The translations under genes and the position numbers were made by a program. A stretch of 64,000 nt of DNA from assembly GCA_950295325.1 (NCBI GenBank), contig OX485804.1, positions 23,624,001 to 23,688,000 of the forward strand, given 5' to 3'. The stretch is from Polytrichum commune (lineage: Eukaryota; Streptophyta; Polytrichopsida; Polytrichales; Polytrichaceae). Shown here piece by piece: positions 1 to 10,339 of the stretch. How positions within the stretch are numbered: the stretch's first letter is position 1; each line of letters opens with the position of its first letter. The notes below the pieces were generated by a model. That model saw only the letters and a program-made list of their open reading frames with translations. It had not been told where the DNA came from and searched no databases.

Positions 1-458
1 TGTTTTTTTGTTTTGGGTAGGGGAGGGTTTGGTTGTTTGCGAGGAGGGTGTTTTATTTGTTTGTGTATATTTTGAGATGGTTTTAGATGTTGTGGCAATA
101 TAGAGTTGGGGAGTGGTATTATGTTGTATGCTTTGTTTGTTTAGGGTTGTGTAGTGGCGTAGTGTTGGTTTTATTTTGGGGGCGGTTGTGGTGTTTATGA
201 GGTTTTTTTTTGTTTTTGGGAACATACTATTTATTATGTAGTAGGTGGGGTGTACTTGTATGGCATAATAGTTATTTTTGTTGGTGTAGTGATTGGTTAT
301 ACATAGTTTTGTATAGGGTGGGATAGTTGGAGTAAGAGGTCTTGTTTGGTGGAGTAGGTTTTGGCCGGTTGTTGGAGTGTTGTTATTTTTTGGTTTTATT
401 TTTACTTGGTTAGTGGAGTTTAAAGGGGTTGGATAGTTGGTAAGATGGTTAGTTGTGA
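1..458 (+). other. Strand strongly depleted in C (G/T-rich)
   Basis: The plus strand here is nearly all G, T and A, with long runs lacking any C, and normal composition returns at about 459 (gaccttcacc). No open reading frame or tandem unit is evident. The skew is one-sided: G stays common while C is almost absent, so ordinary methyl-CpG decay, which acts on both strands, does not explain it. It continues past the left edge of the window. Confidence 0.7.
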
Positions 459-590
459 TTAGACCTTCACCTTTGTGTGTGAAGTGAACTTAGTTGGTCT
501 CCGCCCTTTCAACCAATGACAACTCTTAGATTGCAATGGTCACGGGCCTTCAGTCTTGTGTGTGAAGTGGCCCTAGGTTACTTGGATCAT
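455..590 (+). repeat. Dispersed repeat fragment, second copy near 57.8 kb
   Basis: This segment shares ordered blocks with 57,790-57,925: a 'tagtgtgaag/tgtgtgaag' block, 'ctccgcc', 'accaatga', 'aatggtca', and 'gtgtgtgaagtggccct'. The two copies run in the same direction and are clearly diverged. The family was not recognised. From 600 to 910 nothing further was identified. Confidence 0.5.
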
Positions 591-910
591 CCACCATGCT
601 AGCATGTGGATGCCAGGTGTCATTTGCACAGGTTCCACGACCATGTGGACACACGATAATTCCCTCTCTCCCATAACTTGATGTCCTCGTTTTAAATCAA
701 CTTTTGATTTAAAATATTTTTGAGATGCCATGTAGGATCCAATGTTCCCTCTGGCAAATAGAAAGATGCCATGTCAGCACTCAAATTCATGACTGGGATC
801 GGAAGGTGGAGACTTCCTTAGAATTTACAAACACTCTGTGGTTTGTAAAAACATACAAGTGGAGGATGTGTTAGAATTTCAGGAGTTTTGATGAATCCAA
901 TTTCCGGAAG

Positions 911-1847
911 TACCGTAGGTTCATAGCTGGTTCGACACATGTTAGCCGAATAATTAATTAAAGTTCAAAAATTAGGTTCGGCACCTAAAAACAATATTTT
1001 CATATTTTCGGCAATTTTCTCTTTTAATTTTTAAAAATTCAACTTAAATTCATTTTCAATTTAAGCTTATATCTTGTACATCTCTCTTGCATTGAATGAC
1101 AAGTAAGATGTGAGTGAAGAGTTGAGAATGCTCTGTGCTTTATGCAAGTAGAGTGGAGTTGTGTTCAACAATGCATATGGGATATGTAAACTTTGAGGTG
1201 AAGCACCGAGTTAGACTTCATTTTTATAACATGCATAACTTTTGCAGAGAGTCTTCAAATGACATAAAATTTGTTGGAGGTGAATGATTACTTGATTTCT
1301 AAACTTTTCTTAGACCAACACAATTCCAAAAAAGTTGATTTTCTATGCACAAATGAGCTCCGAAAAACTGTTATGAACGCATTTTAATTTTTTGATCTTT
1401 ACACGGCTGCAATGTTTTGTCCATATCTTTTGCATAAAGACTTATTTTGACACAAAACTTGTTGGAGGTGAAAAACTTGATTTCTCAACTTTTGTTAGTT
1501 GGACAAAATTCTATAAAACTTCATCTTCTATGCTCAATTGGACTCCAAAAATTTGTGTACAACACATTTGAAAAGCCTCACCTAGAGTCTTGCTACTTCT
1601 TAACCCATATTCTTTGTGGACTAATGTAAGTGAGCTTATTACAAAAGGAGCACCTTCTCTCTTTCAAAATTCACATATGCTTCCACTGTAAGTAAAACTC
1701 TAGTGAGAAGTAAAAAATTCTTACTTTTTGGGAATTTTGAAAAATAATTAGTTTTATATTAGGCAAAAAATGCCAATAATATTCCAAAAAATTTGGCATC
1801 TATTTTTAGAATTGTTTTTGTGCCGAACCAGCTATGAACCTACGGTA
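911..1847. mobile_element. Non-autonomous TIR element with TA target site
   Basis: A perfect 24-bp inverted repeat (including the flanking TA) brackets this element: CCGTAGGTTCATAGCTGG at the left edge and its complement at the right edge. Taking TA as the target duplication (911-912 and 1846-1847), the element is 933 bp (913-1845), which suits the Tc1/mariner superfamily. It holds no transposase. Two diverged direct copies of about 195 bp lie inside, starting near 1,227 and 1,425 (shared block TTGTTGGAGGTGAA). Superfamily assignment rests only on the TA and the inverted ends. Confidence 0.7.
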
Positions 1848-1930
1848 GTGTAGACAGACCTAGTCCGTTAACCATAAGCAATTTTGCATAAGTGTAGTAC
1901 AAGTGTGATATTGGAGTGGTTTCTCACAGG

Positions 1931-1947
1931 CCTCACTACTAGAAAAT
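1931..1947. repeat. CACTA left terminus with CCT target duplication
   Basis: CCT (1931-1933) is followed by CACTACTAGAAAAT. This matches the complement of the right end at 15847-15860 in 13 of 14 positions. Confidence 0.9.
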
Positions 1948-2326
1948 GGAGACCGGAACAACAGAAATTCAACACTTTTCTGTTGTTCGGAGTAGGGGCG
2001 TTTGATATTTTCCTTCTTTGACAGTTCTTTGTCAGAGAGTCAACAGAAGCTGCATAATTTCTGTTAACTTTCACAGCAAGCATATTGGGGTTTTGATGCC
2101 ATAATATTTAACTTTTGTGTGCTGACATGGCGAAGATAAGGTTTCGTTGCGATGTGGTGGGCCACAGTACACAAAGATGGTAATATTTTTTCTCCCGTAA
2201 GTTATGTCAATTCGTTCTGCTGTACTGCCTAAATTATGTCCCTGGAATTTTACGTGAAAATTACTCTTCTTGTACTCCCTCTTGCTTTTGGACCCTCGTA
2301 ATTTTTACAGAAAAGATAATTCCTTA

Positions 2327-2720
2327 GAGCATCCTCAGTCGGTCTAGGTAAAGCTCACTGCAAACCAAGACCTATCTTGCTTAAAATTGCTCAAAATTTA
2401 GAGGGAGTGCACCAAATCTTGCTTAAAATGGACAGATCCTCCCACACTCCCTCTAAATGTCAAAAATTTGGAGGGAGTGTGGGAGGATCTTTCCATTTTT
2501 AAGCAAGATTTGGTGCACTCCCTCTAAATTTTGAAAATGTGGTGTTTTCAATGAGGGATTTCACCTACGTCAAATTTTTACAATTCTTTTTTCTTGAGAA
2601 ATATCTCACGTTTATTTAGGTGTGCTTCTAATGATGGTAATTTCAGTTTCTAATTTTAGGTCAGTCAAAAGATAGGTTTTGGTTTGCAGTGAGCTTTACC
2701 TAGACCGACTGAGGATGCTC
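2327..2720. mobile_element. PIF/Harbinger-type MITE nested in the CACTA element
   Basis: Ends GAGCATCCTCAGTCGGTC and gaccgactgaggatgctc form a long terminal inverted repeat of about 40 bp. TTA flanks each side (2324-2326 and 2721-2723), the target duplication typical of Harbinger/Tourist elements. Inside is a second palindrome with arms of about 60 bp (roughly 2,400-2,460 and 2,468-2,530) built on the block GGAGGGAGTGTGGGAGGATC. The 394-bp element can therefore fold into an almost continuous hairpin. It has no coding capacity and is younger than the host CACTA copy. Confidence 0.9.
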
Positions 2721-2723
2721 TTA

Positions 2724-3583
2724 CACCAACACCTTACCTGTAAATTCACTTAACCGAACTTCGAACCTGTATGGTACACTGGGGTTGCACTTTTGGTCTG
2801 TGGTGGGGTCAATATTAAGGAAATTACCTTGTCCTTTTATAGATGGTAAGTTTGATCCTCCTCAAGTACCACAGACAGCCAAAATTCTGATAGAAATCAC
2901 AATAATCCAAATCCTCCAACCACTCGACTTCCTGAGTTACTAAAATACTCAGAGACTTCTGATTGGTTTTATGTCACTCTGACATGACCCCATACCTAAC
3001 TTCTTCTTTTTGCATTTTTCCAAGAAGTGCTGGTTTTCCCCAGGAGACATCCGTAATACCAAAATGCTACTACCTTCAATAACAACATCTTCAGAAGTTC
3101 TCAATCCAAGTATCACACATGTGACTTCGAATACCCACTGTGGTAAAAAACATCTACCATACAAGCCTTATTTGGCACATGCCTTACACAAAAATAGTCA
3201 GCATGCATACAAACTCTACAAAATCAAGCGTTCCAGTACTTACACAAACAGCTGTTTTTACATGTGTGAAGCTCTAAAACACTCATCACAATTTGAGAAT
3301 CAGTTCTATGGTTTGGATTTAGGCAAAAATACAGTAAACTTGCAACAGTATTACAATAGCTGAAATTACACTTTTGGTCTTAGCATACACTCGAGCAATC
3401 ACGATGGCCTGTTAAATTAGCCCCCCCCCCCCCTGTCATTGATATGCTTCTACACACCATCTAATGTGACATGTTTACATATGTCCTAGACCTCCCTACA
3501 TGCCATCAGGTGCAATACTTCCATACAAAAGTCGAAATTTAACCTAGAAACATCCAGTCTCTTCATACTGCCCAACTTGACGT
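2724..3583. other. CACTA left non-coding region
   Basis: This lies between the nested MITE and the transposase stop codon. It contains a 13-C run at about 3,421. No coding exon was supported; the small open frames here lack splice or family support. It probably holds the transposase 3' untranslated region. Confidence 0.5.
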
Positions 3584-6500
3584 TCATTCGCCTTCCTCTG
3601 ATGATTCCCCTAAGTCCCTATCAAATACCACAGCTTCCTCTCCCACTACCTCATTCAATACTTCATTAAGCCGTATGTTCCTACCTGATGGGAGTGGATC
3701 TGGATTGCTCTCAGGCACTTCCTCCGGCACACGCAAACCTTGAAAATCATTATCGGCCCCCATTGCAAACATCGGGATTTCGTCGTGTTCCTCCATTTCG
3801 CTGTCCACTCGACGTCCACGAACCTCTGTTCGCAGCACTACTTTCCACCCTGGCTCGTCCTCCTCGTCAGAAAAAAAAACTTGGTCGCAATGTACAGGGA
3901 ATGCAAATGATTCGTAACCATAGGGTACCATTGTGTTAAAATTTGCTACTGTAAAACCCCACTCATCCTTTCTGACAGTGGCGTTCCTCCACCTGTAGTT
4001 CGCCTTTACCCAGTCACAAACCAAAATAACAGTGCAATGGCGTCCGTAATTAAGCTCCACAATCTCCAAAATTTGACCAATATACTCCACATTTTCTTCC
4101 ACTACAGTATTGTCGCGCCTCCCAGCTCTGCACGGCCTTCGGAAAAATGCGGCAACTCCTGAGTCGCAAGTTTTTGTTATTGTCTCTTCAACACTTCTGA
4201 CTCGATAGTGATACCCATACGCGTACATGCTCTTGAACCTTTGAGCTTGTAATGATGGTGGTCTGGATGTGTCGTCAACGTCATCTGAAATTTCTTGGCC
4301 CTCATCTTTTCTTGCATCTACCTCAATACGCAGCCATTCTGCAAACGATTGCATTTCTGCCAATTCTGGCGGATATGGCTCAAATCTCCTCCCATTCCTT
4401 CGCGGATGTATTCTGCGGAAATTCGCCCGAGCAGTGGTCCTTGCTTCACACAATTCTTCATAACTCCTGCACGGATCATAGTTCCACTTCCGACAAGTCA
4501 GGACTTGGGACCATAAGTTTAGGATATTTAAAACAATATGTAATGACTGCGGTGTACAGCTAATTCACTCATTGGATTGACCAAAATCAAAGGATTTCAG
4601 TAACTCCGTTCACTTCTTGATGGACAGCGCATTAATACGTCGACATTGATAATCCAGCTTACGCAGAGTTTGGACACACGTACCACCAGGAAGCAAGTGT
4701 ATCCCCAACACCATAGCTTCACTCACTATTGCACAATGTATCACAACACTTCCAAAGACTTATGGTATTTTCTGTCTTACTGTCGGAATGGCTCTATGTG
4801 AGCTGAGTTGTCGAGCACAAAAGCATGCATTGCACTCCGTAGTTCCTCCGACAATAACTTCGGCTTCCCCTTCCCCTCCAACATCTCGTCCACCATAGAT
4901 GGTTCCTCCTTGTCGTCCCAGATTCGCCGTGTCGTGACGTTGTAATCTGACATGTATTCTGTAATGAAACCTAAAGCTTGTTCTACTTGGTACCCTTGTG
5001 CAATGCTCCCTTCAGGTTTAGCAAGGTTCCTCACAAAACCTTTCACAGATTTGAAGTACCTTTCAAAAGGATACATCCATCTTGTGTGCACTGGGCCACA
5101 CAAAAACACCTCTTGGACTAAATGATACGGCAAATGGGACATGATATCAAAGAAAGCCGGGGGCATTTCTTTTTCAAACATGCACATCGTTTCTGCACAA
5201 TCCTGTAGCATCTGGTCCTTCTCTGCCCCATTAATTGTCTTTGCACAGATTTTTCTAAAAATCCGGCTTAGGCGTATCACAACACCTGCAAGAGCTTTAT
5301 TTGACATTTTCCGGAAACACAACGGCAGTATTTGTTGCATTAGAACATGATAGTCGTGAGATTTTAGACCACTAAGTTTCCCCTTGCTAATTTTTGTATG
5401 CAAAGCTGCCACGTAATTTGTGGGAGTTCGTAGTTGCTTCAGAATGAGCAACACTTTTGCCTTATCGGTTGGAGATAGCACATATGCAGCATCCGGCATG
5501 TAAAAACGATCCCTATTAGGTCCACAAGGTTGTAAATGTAGCTGCGGTCTTATTCCCCGTGCTTCCATGTCGGCTCTTACAGATGGGCTATCTTTCTCAC
5601 CGAAAGTTGTTCGCAGTATGTTCTCTGCTAGGTTTTTCTCACAATGCATAACGTCTAGGACATGACGTGCCGGTAGGTCCTGCATATACGAGTGCCGAAT
5701 GTATTTATATCACGGATATTTGGGCAGACTAATGTCCTTTCAGTCATTATGCTTCAAATACTAACATTTCCTTTAAATCACTGTCCAAGAGTAATTTCAC
5801 ATACCTTCCAATATGGCAGTTCAAACAGTATACTTCGACGTTTCACACCGTGCCTTTTGACAGGGTCATCGTAAGAATTTTCTTGTCCACCAGCTGCAAG
5901 GAATTCACTTCTTTCTGTTCCCCATGTTAGCACTTCTTCCCCACTAGGTCTCTCAGGCGCCATGTCCAACTCCGGGTGATTGTTGAATGCAGCTAGAGCT
6001 CTACGGAACCTGTGATCCATGTTTAGGAAGCGTCGCCCGCCTAAGAATATCATTTTGCTAAGAAGTTGCGCATGCTCAGCGCATGTTTCTGGGCCACATA
6101 AAGGACACCCTTTGTAACCACTCACTTGCTGTCCCGATAGAAGCCCATAGGCAGGAAAATCGTTAATCGTCCAAATCAGCATGCCTCTCAGTGTAAATCT
6201 TCTATTACCTTCGGGCATTGCCATGTTTATTGCAGGTACACCTACCCACAATTTCAGCAAATCTCTAACAATTGGTGCTAAAAATACATCAATGTTCTCT
6301 GCGTTAGGAGATTTGGGGCCGGGAATTAGTAATGCTAGTGACAGAAAAAACTTCTTCGTCAATAGCCAGGGTGGGAGATTGTACACTGTAATTAAAAGCA
6401 CCCAAGTCGAATGCTTAATGGCATTATTCCGGTAGGGGATAATCCCATCCCCCACTAGTCCTAGACGCAGATTTGTATGGACTGCAGCAAATTCTGGTTC

Positions 6501-7780
6501 GTTTTCATCAATTGTCTTCCACTGAGGGCTGTCTGCCACGGACCTCATTAGCTCCCCACGGGATTTATGTGTTTGGTACCATGTCATGTGTTTAGCAACT
6601 TCTGGACATTTGAACATGCGTTGTAAATGTCTAATCACATCAAAATATCTAGCTACGCGCTGCGGAACTCTATTGGACCCCGGGATGTATCGTACCTGTT
6701 GGTAGGTTGGACATTCTTGAAGATCTTCATTAACCCCTTCGTACAACACATGGCCGTCTGGGCAGCAGTGCACCTGGTCATGTTTCAATCCGAGCTTCAT
6801 GAGCAAGCTCTTCACTTCATATGCCGTTCGGGGGAACTTGTTTGATGTGGGTAACAAGTCACCAGCTATCCACGTCAACAAAGCGTCTAGAAATGTATGG
6901 GGGACCGAGTACAACGTGCACAAAGAAAATAGTACGATTGCGCATTGCAATCGGTTTTGGCTGCTCCCCTCGTAAACACTTTCCGTGGACTCCCGAATCA
7001 TGTGCTCCAAATTCGCCTCGTTGTATTCACCATCACCATCTCCCACATCAGCATCTACATCTGGACCTTCACCGTCATTGACGATATTTCTATGAATGTC
7101 GTCGATATGGCCAAATGCGTCCCTCGCCATGTTCTGGATGTCCACTGCCGTCCTCCGTGGCCAAGTGAACCCTTCATCTCTATCATACCGCCCTTCTCCT
7201 CTGTAGGGCTCTGACTCTCTATTTCGCGCTCTTGCAGGTCCTCTAACATTCTGACCATCTACTGTCTGTGGAATCAATGACAAATAAGGTTAATTCATGA
7301 CAACTCTTCACATGAATAAACATAATGTGAGGAAGGGCTTAATAGTATCTGGACTCCACTTCTGCAACACATGCAGCACCTATCCCACATTTCCTACTTC
7401 TATCAAACCCAGATATTGAGACATACAGAAATTACACGGGGCAACAGAGTACCAACACTTACCATGACTGGATAGACGAGGTACGGGTCGCGTCCATATG
7501 AGATGTGGTGCCTTGCCACAGTGTGGATTTTTTTTATACGTGCTCCTCTGCATCGATTGCAAGCACATGGATACTCTAGCAATCCTAATCTTTGGGCTAA
7601 CGACCGCTCAATGTGGTACGCAGCGCACAGTCTACGACGCATATTGGATAGCGACTCTCGGAGATCTATACGGTCTACAGGTCCAGCATCTTCCTTTCCA
7701 CTACGACTGTACAGGTTATGTGGTAATGAATTACCCTGCACAAGCACACACATGAAATCAAGATAGACTAATGGCGCCAT
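3584..7780 (-). CDS. CACTA transposase (Transposase_21/tnp2 family), four exons
   Basis: This is a DDE-type transposase of the CACTA superfamily, which should bind the element's ends and move it. Exons on the minus strand are 7780-7463, 7265-5805, 5679-4781 and 4466-3584. Every junction has GT-AG signals and matching phase, giving about 1,186 aa. The N-terminus has a Cys-rich transposase-associated-like motif (CACNRCRG). Exon 2 holds the Transposase_21 core: LGLVGDGIIPY (D near 379), LPPWLL, LIPGPKSP and WTINDFPAYG (D near 475). Exons 2 and 3 join to give LPYWKDLPARHVLDVMH, a hallmark of the family, followed by a DUF4218-type region. Exon 4 carries a DUF4216-type region (EIVELNYGR...VILVCDW). 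No stop or frameshift was found. The ATG at 7780 is provisional: an acceptor at 7736 could join upstream exons instead. Confidence 0.9.
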
Positions 7781-7957
7781 AGCAGTTCGCTAGTTATCTG
7801 TTCTAACCAATGCTAACCCCATTCAGAGTGCCAAAAGTACACATTCATAGCACACAAGATTACCATATGTATGAGACTACAATTATTGCCTAAATGGCAG
7901 TTCAGATTTATAGACAACTGTGTGTCATATTGAAGTCATACATACAGAGACTGCCGT

Positions 7958-8700
7958 TCAACAGGAACGACTGCCGAATGACGTCTCCTCTGTCATACTT
8001 TCATTCTCCTGACTCATGCTATCATTCTGATGAGTCACACTATCACTCTCCAGAGGCATACGCTCGTTTTCCTCAATCTTACTCTCAAGCTGCTCACTCA
8101 TGCTCTCATTGTCCTCAGCAATGACGCACAGGTCTTGCAAACGAAGGCTATGAATCAGCAATTTCTCTGACATTATTTGTAAACGAATGCTATTTTGAAG
8201 CATAATGTCTGACCGAATTAGTAGCTCTTCCAATTGCTGTTTCATTACCCGCCTACTAAGTTTGTTGTGATGTTGCAAACCTGGACTCCTCTTTTTTTCC
8301 TTCACATCTCCTGCGCTGATATCTTGGATGACATGACCGCTGGCGAAATTGCACATGCAAATCTCTTCGGTTCTCTGTGGCGACCAGCATACACAGTTTC
8401 CATCACCTGCGTTCGTTGTGACAAGGAACCCCTCCTCACCGTTGCTAACGGTGTCCCTGCTCTGTAAGCTCCAGCAAGATCCTGCGAATCATTGATGTTA
8501 GCTTTGTTTGAATTATGAATAGGGAGTTGGAAATACACAGACATCTCAATGTGTTTCAGATAATTTAGGAAACAATGATACACGGGGCAACCATTTCTCT
8601 GGAAAAAGCGGTACTCACGGAGGGGTGATTCCCGGTCTTCCATGTGGTTACCGAATCTGTAGTTGCGCCATGCGACATGCAGTGATTTTTCAAGCTTCAC
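7958..8700 (-). CDS. Unrecognised CACTA-encoded gene, last two exons, coiled coil
   Basis: I do not recognise this family. Two minus-strand exons fit in phase: 8700-8619 (after acceptor ggcag, ending at a GTGAGT donor in phase 1) and 8481-7958 (after acceptor cgcag, ending in a stop). The first reads VKLEKSLHVAWRNYRFGN. The second carries a basic stretch (KEKKRSPG, KLSRRVMKQQ), then a Leu/Ile-rich heptad-like segment (LEELLIRSDIMLQNSIRL) and a long acidic Glu/Ser tail. It lies just upstream of the transposase on the same strand, with 178 bp from its stop to the transposase ATG. It could be a separate DNA-binding accessory protein, or part of a longer alternative transposase transcript. Upstream exons are uncertain. 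Confidence 0.45.
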
Positions 8701-9176
8701 CTGCCACCGGAAAAATAAGACGTGTGGCTATAAAACAGGGGGTGGATAATGTCTTCATCTAAATCCAGAAGACCGCGTTCACAAGGTACATCAGAAACAA
8801 GGGTGAACTATTAGCATACCTCTCAGGAACATCTGAAAAGATTACATGTATCCATACGGTGAAAAGAACCCCTCTCTTTAATTATAACTGTAATGTCTTT
8901 AGATAAGATGTTGGCACAACACACGCACATCAAATCATCAACTTCATTTCACCTACACTCATGAAATGGGGGTGGCGGTGGTGTCACTAGTTTAGGAAAA
9001 GACAGCTAAACTCTCCACTACACCAGGTGTGATTGGGCGCAATCATATGATGGGGAGTACACCAACAAATACTTGTCAGTCACAACTCAGTATGGCGTGG
9101 ACAGCCGTGACCAATGCCCATACTCACACCAAACCACTTGAACTACGATCCGCTGTAGTCAGTGCTGAATACTCAC

Positions 9177-9624
9177 CTCTAAACGCAGGGTTCTGGAAAA
9201 CAGGAGTACATACGATGAGTGCTTCCAACAAAGATTCGCCGACTGGGATTTGGTACAGAGTTCTGGAAATTGTTAGTTGCAAACGTGCTTACCCGAAAGA
9301 AGGTCGTGAACACAATCTTCTTCAAAGACTACAGCGAAAGAAGATCAATTGTGGCTGCCGTAGACATTCCAAGATGCGAAATCCGACGAACTACAAACTG
9401 GTGCGCGTAAGAGCCATCACGGAGGACCACACCCGACTTCAGATGGACATACACCACAATAATTCAATGTGAGATATACTTACCCTCCCCTTTGCGTTCT
9501 TCTTGAAATATTTGTGGTCAACTTGCGCTCTCTCGGGGTCCATTGCGATAATGTAGGTATGTCGATCCCTGTAGATATGTCGAAAAGCAACTCCCTGGCA
9601 AATTGTCTTGCGATAACGAGGCAT
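9177..9624 (-). CDS. Candidate 5' exons of the unrecognised CACTA gene
   Basis: Three minus-strand segments have good splice signals and compatible phases: 9624-9484 (ATG, MPRYRKTICQ..., donor GTAAGT), 9328-9293 (12 codons, donor GTAAGC) and 9192-9177 (16 nt, acceptor ttttccag, donor GTGAGT). The first contains basic and aromatic residues (VAFRHIYRDRHTYIIAMD). A further piece at about 9152-9128 is possible. I could not join these to the exon at 8700 in a single continuous phase, so membership in the same gene is inference. Confidence 0.28.
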
Positions 9625-10339
9625 GGCATCCACAGATTTCCAAGGTGTTATTGGGGGTAGCTACGATTTTGGAAGCACTCATAAACCCCAACCATGCAGT
9701 AACCCACGTATTGGTTATGGTGGAGACTTTAGCGGCGAGTTTGTCATCTACTCCACGAAACCTGTAGAAAGTTAGCGTGGTTTATTCTTAATATGGCTAC
9801 TTGGGATATGTTGGACACAGCGACACTTCTGGGCAGGCCCTGTTGTAGCGCAAATTGTCGTTTAGGGAGTGCTTATTCTCGGCCCTTGGGGCAGTGACTT
9901 CCAATGTTCCAACGCAGCAGGGTAAATTGTCTCGTCGTTTGTGCCTTGTGGAAAACCTAAACTTGATATTGGATGAAAGTCGTTACTCCACAGACGACTA
10001 CGTTATTATTACTTACAGACTTGCTCCTGTTATGAATGGAGTTTCTAGAAGGTGTTAAACCCCGGCCACTGCAGGACCACGACCCTTTCTAACTACACTA
10101 CACATACATACTGCCATGCGAATTTCTGCATCCTCAAACACATTCTGTCTGAAGCGCATGTAGGTATGGAGAATTGAACAAGAAGGCATTGGTGAACGTA
10201 GAGGCGGACGCGAGAAAGGGAAGAATTGGACGCGCGAACAGGAGCCGATGATGTGGAGACTGTGGAGGTACGTGGTGAGTCCTCCGGCGGCGGGGAGCAC
10301 TATCAAAGAAGAAAAGTGTAGGCGTCTGTCGCTGTGGAG
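9625..10339. promoter_or_regulatory. Probable divergent promoter region of the CACTA genes
   Basis: The minus-strand genes read left from about 9.6 kb and the plus-strand gene reads right from 10,340, leaving about 700 bp between them. The right half (10,190-10,340) is GC-rich and contains several upstream ATGs. No clear TATA box was seen. Promoter function is inferred from gene layout alone. Confidence 0.35.

Noticed and set aside
3010-3363. 117-codon plus-strand frame in the CACTA element
   Set aside because: It lies in the transposase 3' region, has no motif and overlaps a frame on the other strand.
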